A stretch of DNA of 64,000 nt, taken from contig NZ_FNRL01000023.1 of assembly GCF_900107795.1 (NCBI RefSeq), positions 45,349 through 109,348 of the forward strand, given 5' to 3'. The translations under genes were made by a program, and so were the position numbers. Position 1 is the first letter of the stretch. The number at the start of each line of letters is the position of its first letter. The DNA is from Chitinophaga terrae (ex Kim and Jung 2007). GTDB taxonomy: Bacteria > Bacteroidota > Bacteroidia > Chitinophagales > Chitinophagaceae. Positions 33,838 through 42,015 of this stretch are shown here, piece after piece. The notes under the pieces are model-generated. The model was not told the origin of the DNA and ran no database searches. It saw only the letters and a list, made by a program, of their open reading frames with translations.

Positions 33838-35643
33838 ATGACAGGAGCAGAGTTTCAGAATATATCACATACCATCCCTCTTGAAGCAGGGATCTACAAA
33901 TACTACGATAAGAACGGCACTCTTCTTTATGTTGGTAAAGCCAAAAGTTTAAGGAAAAGGGTCAGTTCTTATTTCGTCAAGAATCACGATAATTATAAGA
34001 CAAGAAAACTGGTGGAACATATCCACCATATTGAATTTACTATAGTGAATTCAGAACAGGACGCTTTCCTGCTTGAAAATTCGCTTATCAAACAATTCAA
34101 GCCCAAATATAACATCGAGCTGAAAGACGATAAAAGCTATCCTTATATCGTCATCAAACATGAAAATTTCCCGAGAGTGTTCCTCACAAGGAACGTCATC
34201 AAAGATGGCTCAGAATACCTTGGTCCATTCACCTCCGTAGGAAAGGTCAGGGAACTGCTGGATATCATCAAATACAACATCCCCCTGCGTACCTGCAATC
34301 TTAACCTGTCGCCCGAGAACATAAAAAAAGGCAAGTTCAAAGTTTGCCTGGAGTATCACCTGGGCAACTGCAAAGGCCCCTGCGAAGGATTACAGACCGA
34401 AGAGGATTACCGGGAAGGCCTGCAACAGGTAAGGAATATCCTGAAAGGAAATCTTTCTCCCATTGTCAACCTGTTCAAGGAACAGATGATGGAGCATGTT
34501 TCCAAAATGGAATTCGAAAAGGCGGAGATTATGAAAAAGAAGATCGCCAGCCTTGAAACCTACTCGGCCAAGTCTACTATCGTGAACACCCGCATGGGTA
34601 ACGTGGATGTATTTTCTATCATCAGCGAAGGAAATCATGCCTATGTGAACTACCTGCGGATCCTGAACGGGACGGTTGCTGATACCAAAACAGTGACCCT
34701 CGAAAAACAACTGGAAGAAACGGATGAAGAAGTGATGGTTTATGCCATTGCCTACCTGAGAGATGTTTTTAAAAGCATCACTACAGAAATTATTGTTCCT
34801 TTCCCAATTTCTTACCCCGAAAGCAATATCACTGTAACTGTTCCGAAAGGCGGAGATAAAAAGAAGTTGCTGGAGCTTTCGGAGAAGAACGTGAATTATT
34901 TTAAAGAAGAATTATACAGGAAGAAGATCCTTCACCTGGAAGGAAAATCTGACTTTGAAAGAAAACAGGTATTGTACCAGTTACAGGCCGACCTCGAACT
35001 GCCTGTACTGCCGGAGCATATCGAATGCTTCGATAACTCCAACTTCCAGGGCAGCTATCCTGTGGCCGCCTGTGTGGTGTTTAAAGACGGAGTGGCTTCA
35101 AAAAAAGACTACAGGCATTTCAATATTAAAACCGTTGAAGGGATCAATGATTTCGCTTCTATGAAAGAAATTGTATTCCGCCGGTACAACCGCCTGCTGG
35201 CCGAACAGCAGCCCTTACCTCAACTGGTGATCATAGATGGAGGTAAAGGCCAGCTTGGCGCCGCAATGGAGAGCATCAGGCAACTCGACCTGATAGGTAG
35301 CATGACGGTAGTAGGATTGGCCAAGAACGAAGAGGAGATCTTCTTCCCGGGCGATTCGGAGAGTATCAAACTGCCCTACAACAGCGAAAGCCTTAAACTG
35401 ATCAGGAGAGTGCGTGATGAGGTACACCGTTTTGGTATCACTTTTCACCGCCAGAAAAGAAGCAAGGGCACTTTCAAGAATGAACTGGAAAGCATCAAAG
35501 GCATAGGACAAAATACGGCAACCCAGCTGCTGAAGACTTTCAGGTCTGTAGCCCGCATCAAACTACTTTCGGAAGAAGACCTGACGAAAGAAGTAGGCCC
35601 GGCCAAAGCTGCACTTATCTACCAGCACTTTCATAAGAGCTGA
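33838..35643 (+). CDS. uvrC: Excinuclease ABC subunit C
   Basis: Makes the two incisions in nucleotide excision repair after UvrAB loading. The 601-residue protein has the GIY-YIG nuclease at the N-terminus (AGIYKYYDKNGTLLYVGKAK, about 17-36, and LLENSLIKQFKPKYNI), a UVR motif (MEFEKAEIMKKKIASLETY), the RNase H-like C-terminal endonuclease (HIECFDNSNFQGSYPVAACVVF and QLVIIDGGKGQLGAA) and a helix-hairpin-helix (LESIKGIGQNTATQLLKTF). Its 3' end overlaps the convergent DinB gene by 29 bases. Confidence 0.97.
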   Translation: MTGAEFQNISHTIPLEAGIYKYYDKNGTLLYVGKAKSLRKRVSSYFVKNHDNYKTRKLVEHIHHIEFTIVNSEQDAFLLENSLIKQFKPKYNIELKDDKSYPYIVIKHENFPRVFLTRNVIKDGSEYLGPFTSVGKVRELLDIIKYNIPLRTCNLNLSPENIKKGKFKVCLEYHLGNCKGPCEGLQTEEDYREGLQQVRNILKGNLSPIVNLFKEQMMEHVSKMEFEKAEIMKKKIASLETYSAKSTIVNTRMGNVDVFSIISEGNHAYVNYLRILNGTVADTKTVTLEKQLEETDEEVMVYAIAYLRDVFKSITTEIIVPFPISYPESNITVTVPKGGDKKKLLELSEKNVNYFKEELYRKKILHLEGKSDFERKQVLYQLQADLELPVLPEHIECFDNSNFQGSYPVAACVVFKDGVASKKDYRHFNIKTVEGINDFASMKEIVFRRYNRLLAEQQPLPQLVIIDGGKGQLGAAMESIRQLDLIGSMTVVGLAKNEEEIFFPGDSESIKLPYNSESLKLIRRVRDEVHRFGITFHRQKRSKGTFKNELESIKGIGQNTATQLLKTFRSVARIKLLSEEDLTKEVGPAKAALIYQHFHKS

Positions 35644-36214
35644 CCTGTGCCCTGATAGCATTTTCCGCCTGCAAAACGTGGCGCCGGATATGCGCTACCA
35701 GGAACCCAAAAGTATCGCCAACTGAGAGCTTCAGGTACTTAGACAGCGAAGTAGCCACCTTAACCTCCTGTATATTTATTTTCTCTGCGCGCGTTAACAG
35801 GGCTTCCATTTCGTTCTGCTGTGCAATAAACTCTGTGATCACTTTTACCGCATCCAAACGAACATGCGGAACATGATCTTTAGGGGATTTCATTTTAGAG
35901 GGGACAGTACCATCCTCTTTCGGCTCCATCAGCTTTGTGAACCAGGCGCCCAGCCAGCTGCTTTTAAACATCGGTTTGGCCGCTTTGCCACGTTGCTCCG
36001 CCTGCCGGATAGCCTTTTCCAGGGCGGGAAGATAAAACCGGCCATATGAATTCAGGTGTTCCAGGCATTGAAGAGCGCTCCACTTCCCTGGAAGGGGAGG
36101 TTCCTGGAGGAGATCTGGCGGCGTTTCATTCAAAAAAAATCCTGCTTTGCTACGAACTACAGCTACTTTCTCTTTCAGGGCCTGCAGGTATTCTGCGCTG
36201 TTTACAGGGGGCAT
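35615..36214 (-). CDS. DinB-like family protein
   Basis: A 199-residue four-helix bundle protein of the DinB/YfiT-like superfamily: LPGKWSALQCLEHLNSYGRFYL near the N-terminus supplies a candidate metal His, and SVGDTFGFLVAHIRRHVLQAENAI near the C-terminus supplies the other His pair. These proteins are often thiol- or Zn-dependent transferases; the substrate is unknown. ATG at 36214 (MPPVNS) was chosen because upstream residues have no family likeness. It lies 65 bases after a Crp-like regulator gene and is probably cotranscribed with it. Confidence 0.85.
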   Translation of the reverse strand: MPPVNSAEYLQALKEKVAVVRSKAGFFLNETPPDLLQEPPLPGKWSALQCLEHLNSYGRFYLPALEKAIRQAEQRGKAAKPMFKSSWLGAWFTKLMEPKEDGTVPSKMKSPKDHVPHVRLDAVKVITEFIAQQNEMEALLTRAEKINIQEVKVATSLSKYLKLSVGDTFGFLVAHIRRHVLQAENAIRAQVSSYESAGR

Positions 36215-36279
36215 ATCGTTTATTTTAGTGCAAAAGTAGAAGAGGCCTTGCTGAAAAATCTTTGTGCAGATCAAGATTT

Positions 36280-36855
36280 TCAGAGTTTCACCGTACTTAA
36301 CAATTTACTGAAAGTAGCCGGGTCGATACCCAGGTAAGAAGCCAGGTACTTATGCGGTATCAGCTGCAAGACATGCGGACTTCGTGTCAATAGTTTCCTG
36401 AACTTTTGTTCAGCAGTGAATGCGATCAGTTCATTATATCGTTCCAGGACGCCCGACAGGGCAGCAACAGAGCCTATCCTTACCCATTTCTGTAACAACG
36501 GGTACTCGTCTGTAAGCCTGACGAAATCGGCGAAGTTTAATCGCAGCATTTCGCTGTGGGTGAGCGCTTCCAGGTACCAGGGGGAAGGCTTTTGCAGCTG
36601 GAATGAGTCCATTATTCCTGAAAACGAGCCGGTATAGGAAAAGATCAGGGTAGTTTCTTTTTCGCCATCCAGCGAGAAGACCCGTTGTACCCCTTTGACT
36701 ACAAAGTAGAGGTATTTTTCTATTTCTCCTGTGGGGGTGATGATTTCCTTTCTTTTGAATTTCACAGGCGTCCAGCAGGCGGCCAGGGCTTCCCATTCGG
36801 TAGCCGGAAGCGGCATGATGGCGTTAGCTGTTTTATGTAGGAGGTCGAGCGACAT
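36280..36855 (-). CDS. Crp/Fnr-family transcription regulator
   Basis: A 191-residue regulator with a cyclic-nucleotide-binding-like beta roll (about 20-115; KRKEIITPTGEIEKYLYFVVKG) and a C-terminal winged helix (about 140-190; HKYLASYLGIDPATFSKLLS). It lacks the clear phosphate-binding cassette (GE-RSA) of cAMP-binding Crp, like many Bacteroidetes homologues. ATG at 36855 was chosen over an upstream TTG. The start is only 12 bases after the terminator T-run of gldN, and that run ends TTTTTTTG, near the -7 consensus. It probably controls the adjacent DinB gene or itself (inference). Confidence 0.88.
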   Translation of the reverse strand: MSLDLLHKTANAIMPLPATEWEALAACWTPVKFKRKEIITPTGEIEKYLYFVVKGVQRVFSLDGEKETTLIFSYTGSFSGIMDSFQLQKPSPWYLEALTHSEMLRLNFADFVRLTDEYPLLQKWVRIGSVAALSGVLERYNELIAFTAEQKFRKLLTRSPHVLQLIPHKYLASYLGIDPATFSKLLSTVKL

Positions 36856-36870
36856 GCCTGAAGTTAACAA

Positions 36871-36902
36871 AAAAAGCGAATGACCTTGGCCATTCGCTTT
36901 TT
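36871..36902. terminator. Terminator of the gldKLMN operon
   Basis: A 12-bp stem AAAAAGCGAATG (36871-36882) with CATTCGCTTTTT (36891-36902) and an 8-base loop; it lies 22 bases after the gldN stop and has A/T runs on both sides. Confidence 0.85.
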
Positions 36903-36923
36903 TGATATAAGAAGATCCTGTTA

Positions 36924-37949
36924 TTAGTATTGCCAGAGATCCTGTTCTTTATTAAAGATACGGTCTTTGATGGCCTGACCTTCGAGGAGGCGCATTACGC
37001 CGTCTTTAATATAGTCTTTGATCTCGCGGTTATAGGTGTTGTTTTCCTTCACGATATAGCTGCCGAAGAAGCGCATTTCGAAAAGGTCTTCCCAACTGAT
37101 AGTAGATGCGTCGTTGTTCTGGTTATACACATCGTGTTTGGCCAGAACGGCGCGGCAGTCGGGATAGTAAACCCAGAACAACGGGATGGAAGCGCGAACG
37201 GAGCCATCTTCGTTGATGCGGGAAACCATAGGGGCGATGCCCAGTATACGAACTTTAAGGGCGGAAGCCTCTTTATCGAATACCCATACTTCTTTTATTT
37301 TGTATTGTTTGATGGTACGGGGATCGAAGTCGTCGCGGGTTGTCACCATTTTTTCTTCACCGGTAACCGGATCTATACTACGAACGGTTCTTTCTTCACC
37401 ACTGAGCTTATTCTGAATTTCTTCATAAGGCATGATAGTAGTGAAACGGTCGTCGATGGGGCTGAAAGCCTCAATCTCTTTATTCTTGATAGCGTTAAGC
37501 AGTATATTGATGAACAGTTGATTGACGCCGCTTTCATCTTCCACATTGTATTGGAATGGGAGATTGATCTTTTCACGGATATCTATCACTTGCCAAACAC
37601 GTTTTTCCCAGAACCTGTCATCTTCGCGGATATAGTCGTAAGCGATAGGAGTGCGTTCTCTGGCGAGGCCGCGTTCTACAACTCCGTCTACGCGCAGTGA
37701 TTTGCGCGGCGTATCAGAAACGGGAACAGTGATCCCATCGGGGCGCAAAGATGGCGGAGCGGCAGGAGGCGGAGTAACAGTGTTGCCCGTTGCAGGATTT
37801 ACAACAGGGGTATCCGTGGATGTTGGTTCTGCGGTAGTAGCCGTTCTGCGACGGGTTGTACCACCACGGCGCTGTGCTTCGGCTGCTGTTGCCAACATGA
37901 CCAACAATAGAGTGCACCAACCAATTCTGTTAAATATTACTGCTCGCAT
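36924..37949 (-). CDS. gldN: Gliding motility / type IX secretion protein GldN
   Basis: A 341-residue periplasmic partner of GldK in the type IX secretion ring. It has a signal peptide (to about residue 25, AAEAQ), a Thr/Pro-rich linker (30-75) and then the conserved GldN core: REDDRFWEKRVWQVIDIREKIN, LFINILLNAIKNKEIEAFSP, and the C-terminal WEDLFEMRFFGSYIVKENN and YIKDGVMRLLEGQAIKDRI. It is the last gene of the operon, 20 bases after gldM, and is followed by a terminator. Confidence 0.96.
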   Translation of the reverse strand: MRAVIFNRIGWCTLLLVMLATAAEAQRRGGTTRRRTATTAEPTSTDTPVVNPATGNTVTPPPAAPPSLRPDGITVPVSDTPRKSLRVDGVVERGLARERTPIAYDYIREDDRFWEKRVWQVIDIREKINLPFQYNVEDESGVNQLFINILLNAIKNKEIEAFSPIDDRFTTIMPYEEIQNKLSGEERTVRSIDPVTGEEKMVTTRDDFDPRTIKQYKIKEVWVFDKEASALKVRILGIAPMVSRINEDGSVRASIPLFWVYYPDCRAVLAKHDVYNQNNDASTISWEDLFEMRFFGSYIVKENNTYNREIKDYIKDGVMRLLEGQAIKDRIFNKEQDLWQY

Positions 37950-37969
37950 AATTCAGTAATTAATGACCG

Positions 37970-39508
37970 TTAGTTTAATTTAAAGATAGTGCTAGGCATA
38001 GAACGAACTACGTTGTCTGGGCCTTTCACTTTAATGTTTTCGAAGAAAACCTCATCGCCAGGGCGCAGAGCGCGGATTGAAGCGGCTACGCTACCCGGGA
38101 AATAAGCAGACGTTGCATCACCTTCCTGGTATTCTTTACCTTTTGCAGAAATACCTACGCGGTAACCAACCACCTCATATTTTACGCCTTCGAATTCAAA
38201 ATCTTCAAGATCAGCACGCAAACCGCCCTGTACTTTAAAGTCGGCAGCTTTCATACTACCGCCTTTGTTGGTACCTACTTTCAGTACCGGATCAGGAACG
38301 CGTTTTACGCGGAATTCTTTCTGGCCGAGGGTTTTGGTTTTACCATCGATATTTGCTACTACGTTGATCACCGCTTTACCTGGCTGGCTAACTGTAACGA
38401 TGTATTCGCCTGAGCCACGTTTAGTGATGTTACCACCACTGATGGAAGCAGATACCTGTTCGGCAGGTACACCGGCAGCAGAGATAGAGATCGGGTTCTG
38501 CAGGCCGATATACAGTACGTTCATTTTATCTGCGGAGATGGAGGTGGTAGAAGCACCTACATTATAAGTTTCTGTAAAGGGATAGGACTCAGGAGCGCCG
38601 CCATTAGGGCTAGGTAAGGTGATAGTGCCGGAAATTGTTTTTTCTCCGATTCCTGTTGCCGGGATTTCCACGGTGGCTAAGCCATCTTTTGCCTGGATGG
38701 TCTGACCATTTACAACGATAGTAGGGTTTACAGTGGTGCTATAAGCTCCTACGGCGATGTTGGCAGTCAGGGTTTGACCCACCATCAGGTTTTTAGAATT
38801 CAGGGAGATGAAAGGTCTTACTTTATCAAATTTGAAAGAGGTAGCGTCGATCTGGCGGAACAGGTCGTCGATGATCACTGATTCAGAGTTTTTGATATCG
38901 TTCTGGAATTTACCTAAGATGGTAACGGCAGCGATGGTAGGCACCATATTGAAATGGTAGGTAGTCCAGCTTTTAGGACCGCCGCCATGGTCATCGTTAC
39001 TTTTTCCAACTTCAATTTTCAGCGGTAAAGTTTTTTCAAATTTTGATCTGTCTTTAGGCGAAACGAAAGAGAGCAGTTTCTCGCGGAGTTCTTTCAGTTT
39101 GCTTTCTAATTCAGGACCTTTTTTGTTGTTTTCCATCACGCGGGTAGGAGCGTCCAGGTCTGACTTGGATTTGATCTCGCCGTGTTCGTCCAGTCCGCCG
39201 CTTTCCTTGATGATGGTATTTTTCAGTTCCTCAACGTAATCATACATGCTGGCGGAGATTTTTTTCACCTGCAATGCTTTTTCACGGAAAGGAGCTGTTT
39301 TAGCTGCATTGTCTTTCATCTGTTCATCGAATTGGGTGTAGATGAAATTGTTCTTATCAGCTAAGGTTTTGTTAGAAGTAACGATAGAATTATTGACGAT
39401 ATTAAAAGCGTTTAATATTTCAGCAGAGACGTTCAACGCGAGCATGGCTGTTAAGACCAAGTACATGATGTTGATCATCTTCTGCCTGGGATCTTTAGGT
39501 AGTGCCAT
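37970..39508 (-). CDS. gldM: Gliding motility / type IX secretion protein GldM
   Basis: A 512-residue inner-membrane protein. The N-terminus reads MALPKDPRQKMINIMYLVLT with a single TM helix (about 12-32), then a long periplasmic part with four beta domains in known GldM structures. GldM dimers sit in the GldL pentamer and form the proton-driven rotary motor that powers secretion and gliding. The segment GKSNDDHGGGPKSWTTYHFNMVP and the final PSTIFKLN are typical. 53 bases separate it from gldL. Confidence 0.97.
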   Translation of the reverse strand: MALPKDPRQKMINIMYLVLTAMLALNVSAEILNAFNIVNNSIVTSNKTLADKNNFIYTQFDEQMKDNAAKTAPFREKALQVKKISASMYDYVEELKNTIIKESGGLDEHGEIKSKSDLDAPTRVMENNKKGPELESKLKELREKLLSFVSPKDRSKFEKTLPLKIEVGKSNDDHGGGPKSWTTYHFNMVPTIAAVTILGKFQNDIKNSESVIIDDLFRQIDATSFKFDKVRPFISLNSKNLMVGQTLTANIAVGAYSTTVNPTIVVNGQTIQAKDGLATVEIPATGIGEKTISGTITLPSPNGGAPESYPFTETYNVGASTTSISADKMNVLYIGLQNPISISAAGVPAEQVSASISGGNITKRGSGEYIVTVSQPGKAVINVVANIDGKTKTLGQKEFRVKRVPDPVLKVGTNKGGSMKAADFKVQGGLRADLEDFEFEGVKYEVVGYRVGISAKGKEYQEGDATSAYFPGSVAASIRALRPGDEVFFENIKVKGPDNVVRSMPSTIFKLN

Positions 39509-39561
39509 AGTTTAATTTGAGATTTAATTCAAAGTTTTTGATTGAAACTATAAGCTGTACC

Positions 39562-40308
39562 TTATCTGCCACCGTGCATAGCAGTGAGCATGTTACCGTA
39601 GATCGAGTTCAGGTTGCTGAGGTTTTTAGCCAGCAATGAAATTTGTTCCTGAGTTTTCTTAGCATCTTCGATACTACCGCTCATTGCAGCAGACGCATTC
39701 TGCAGGTTGCTGTAGAATTTGTTCATTGCTTTCAGGTGGTTGTTGGTATCCTGGAGTTCCAGTTCATAAATAGCGTTCAGGGAAGCCAGGTTTTTAGTCA
39801 TACCCTGCATTTGAACATGGAAATCTTTAGTTGATTCTGATGCGCTGTTGAAAGAAGAAACGGCAGCAGCGGCGGTAGTGTAAGCGTTGGCAACATTGCC
39901 GATAGCGCTGGCAGCTTCCCTGGTTTTCTGGGTGTAATCGCCGGTTGCAGCAACCACATCGCTGATGTCTCTCATTTTGTCAACAGTTGTACCTAACTTC
40001 TGGAAGTTTTCGCTCAGGCGTTGAAGGTTAGCAGGGGTGATGTCTGCTTCCTGCAGCATTTTGTCGAGACCTGCAACAGCCGGGCTACCAACTACAGCAA
40101 CTGCAGGAGCGCCTTCAGCATGACCGCCTGAATCTGGAACGAAAGCATACACGAAGAAGATGAGCGCTTCAGTGCTCAGACCTAAGATCAAAGCAATATC
40201 GGCTCCCCGCCAGTGTTGCAGTTTAAATAATGCTCCGATGATTACAACAGAAGCAGCAACGCATACAAAAAAATTCAGCCATTTAGCTTTGTTAGGATTC
40301 ATAGCCAT
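39562..40308 (-). CDS. gldL: Gliding motility / type IX secretion protein GldL
   Basis: A 248-residue inner-membrane protein with two TM helices near the N-terminus (about 12-32 and 38-55; WLNFFVCVAASVVIIGALFK and ALILGLSTEALIFFVYAF). Glu in the second helix (STEALIFF) corresponds to the conserved motor glutamate. The rest is a helical cytoplasmic tail. GldL pentamers surround GldM to form the motor. It is separated from gldK by 155 bases, a larger gap than the other gld junctions. Confidence 0.97.
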   Translation of the reverse strand: MAMNPNKAKWLNFFVCVAASVVIIGALFKLQHWRGADIALILGLSTEALIFFVYAFVPDSGGHAEGAPAVAVVGSPAVAGLDKMLQEADITPANLQRLSENFQKLGTTVDKMRDISDVVAATGDYTQKTREAASAIGNVANAYTTAAAAVSSFNSASESTKDFHVQMQGMTKNLASLNAIYELELQDTNNHLKAMNKFYSNLQNASAAMSGSIEDAKKTQEQISLLAKNLSNLNSIYGNMLTAMHGGR

Positions 40309-40463
40309 AGGTTAAAATTTACTGGTTAAAGTGTTAAATGTTAAAGTCTGTATGGAATAGTTAATTCTCAAAGATTTGCAGTTAATAGAGTGTATCATAA
40401 AAACAGATTTTAGGTTTACTCTGTGGTTATAATAATACAGGCTATTAATCATTTTGGTTTAAT

Positions 40464-41747
40464 CTAACGGTGCTTTGATCTTCTGCTCAGTGCAATTGTA
40501 CATCTGAATCCTACATACGATTTTGCACTATCCTGGTATTCATATGTTCTGGTACCTGATTGTAAGAAATATCCAACGTCTTTCCAGGAACCGCCCCTGA
40601 TCGCTTTACGTTTCATTTTAGGAGGTGCGTCGTCTGGTACGTCCATTCTCAGATATGGGTTCATATCTGAGGTAAAGGAGTAGGCGTTTTCATAAAAGAT
40701 ATCTGCAGTCCATTCCGCTACATTGCCGGCCATGTTGTATAAACCATAGTCGTTAGGCCAGTAGGCGTCGGCTCTTACGGTGTAGAAGCCGCCATCTTCC
40801 GGGTAATTACCTCTACCAGGTTTAAAGTTGGCTAACAGACAACCTTTTTTGTTCCTGATATAGTAACCGCCCCAAGGGTAAGGGGTTTGCTCTCTACCGC
40901 CACGGGCTGCATATTCCCACTGCGCTTCGGAAGGCAGCTGGAATTTATCTTCAGTGAATAATTTATGTGCTGCACGGTAATCTTCCCAGAATTTACTTCT
41001 CCATTCGCAGAACGCAGTAGCCTGGTGCCAATTTACACCAACAACAGGATAATTATCGAACGCCGGATGCCAGAAATACATACGGGTCATTGGTTCATTG
41101 TAGGCATAAGAGAAGTCTCTTATCCAGCAGAGTGTATCCGGGTAGATAGGTACATCCTTCTTTACGATAAAGGTGGAACGTGGTTTACCCGCGTTCTCCC
41201 TTAATTTGGCTTTATCCCAGTTGAAAGTCTCCTGGTGGTAGATCAGTTTTCCAACATCAATATCCTTACGGCCATACAAACGATCTGCTTCTGCATACAC
41301 CATGGCATCCAGTTTTTCGACAGTCGCTTTGTCTTTCCAGTTGATCTTCTGTTTCCAGTCGATAACATCCACACCGTCGTCAGATTTTACATGACCTAAC
41401 AGGATGTGGGCAATCGAATCCTGCACCCATTGAACGAACTGACGGTATTCATTGTTCGTGATCTCGGTTGCATCCATGTAAAACCCGGAGATGGAGATAG
41501 ACTTGTTACGTGCAGTGTAAGCATAGTTCACATCTTCATCGCTGGGACCCATGTGAAAAGTTCCGGCTGGTACGTATACCATCCCGTAAGGTACAGGGGG
41601 AGTGTACTTTGGTCTTGGGCTCACGCCAATCAATTGCCCTTGAGCGTTTTTAGGGGTTTTACTACCGCCACAGCCGGCCAGCAGGGAAACCAGCACTATT
41701 GCCAACAGACCTTTTACATAGTTAAGCTTCATAAGGGTAGCTTTCAT
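40464..41747 (-). CDS. gldK: Gliding motility lipoprotein GldK
   Basis: An outer-membrane lipoprotein of 427 residues that forms the type IX secretion ring with GldN. It has a lipobox (LLAGC, Cys near 24) followed by an FGE-sulfatase (formylglycine-generating-enzyme-like) domain: YGMVYVPAGTFHMGPSDED, GFYMDATEITNNEYRQFV, FQLPSEAQWEYAARGG and GNVAEWTADIF. It is a structural, not catalytic, use of that fold. ATG at 41747 or 41732 both precede the signal peptide; the longer TTG form is unlikely. A -7-like box lies at 41846-41853. Confidence 0.96.
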   Translation of the reverse strand: MKATLMKLNYVKGLLAIVLVSLLAGCGGSKTPKNAQGQLIGVSPRPKYTPPVPYGMVYVPAGTFHMGPSDEDVNYAYTARNKSISISGFYMDATEITNNEYRQFVQWVQDSIAHILLGHVKSDDGVDVIDWKQKINWKDKATVEKLDAMVYAEADRLYGRKDIDVGKLIYHQETFNWDKAKLRENAGKPRSTFIVKKDVPIYPDTLCWIRDFSYAYNEPMTRMYFWHPAFDNYPVVGVNWHQATAFCEWRSKFWEDYRAAHKLFTEDKFQLPSEAQWEYAARGGREQTPYPWGGYYIRNKKGCLLANFKPGRGNYPEDGGFYTVRADAYWPNDYGLYNMAGNVAEWTADIFYENAYSFTSDMNPYLRMDVPDDAPPKMKRKAIRGGSWKDVGYFLQSGTRTYEYQDSAKSYVGFRCTIALSRRSKHR

Positions 41748-41845
41748 CAGAATATGTTTTTTCTTTAACCAGCCTGGTGTGACATACCTGCATACAAGGG
41801 AACACAACTCTCATTTTTCACCCGCTTTGTTTATATGAAAGATAG

Positions 41846-41853
41846 CAAATGTA
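41846..41853 (-). promoter_or_regulatory. Possible -7 box of the gld operon
   Basis: Reads TACATTTG on the minus strand, about 100 bases before the gldK start. The -33 position lacks a clear TTG. Confidence 0.4.
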
Positions 41854-42015
41854 ATAATTAATTTTAATCCGTAGTGACTTTTTATCCAACTTTTTCAATT
41901 CCGTCAAATCCGTTCCGTAAGTAGTTTAAACGCGCTTTTTAACATTTTATTATATAAAGTCATTAACATTTATTTGAACGCTACCCCTTCATCCTGGCAG
42001 CAAGTTACATAATAA

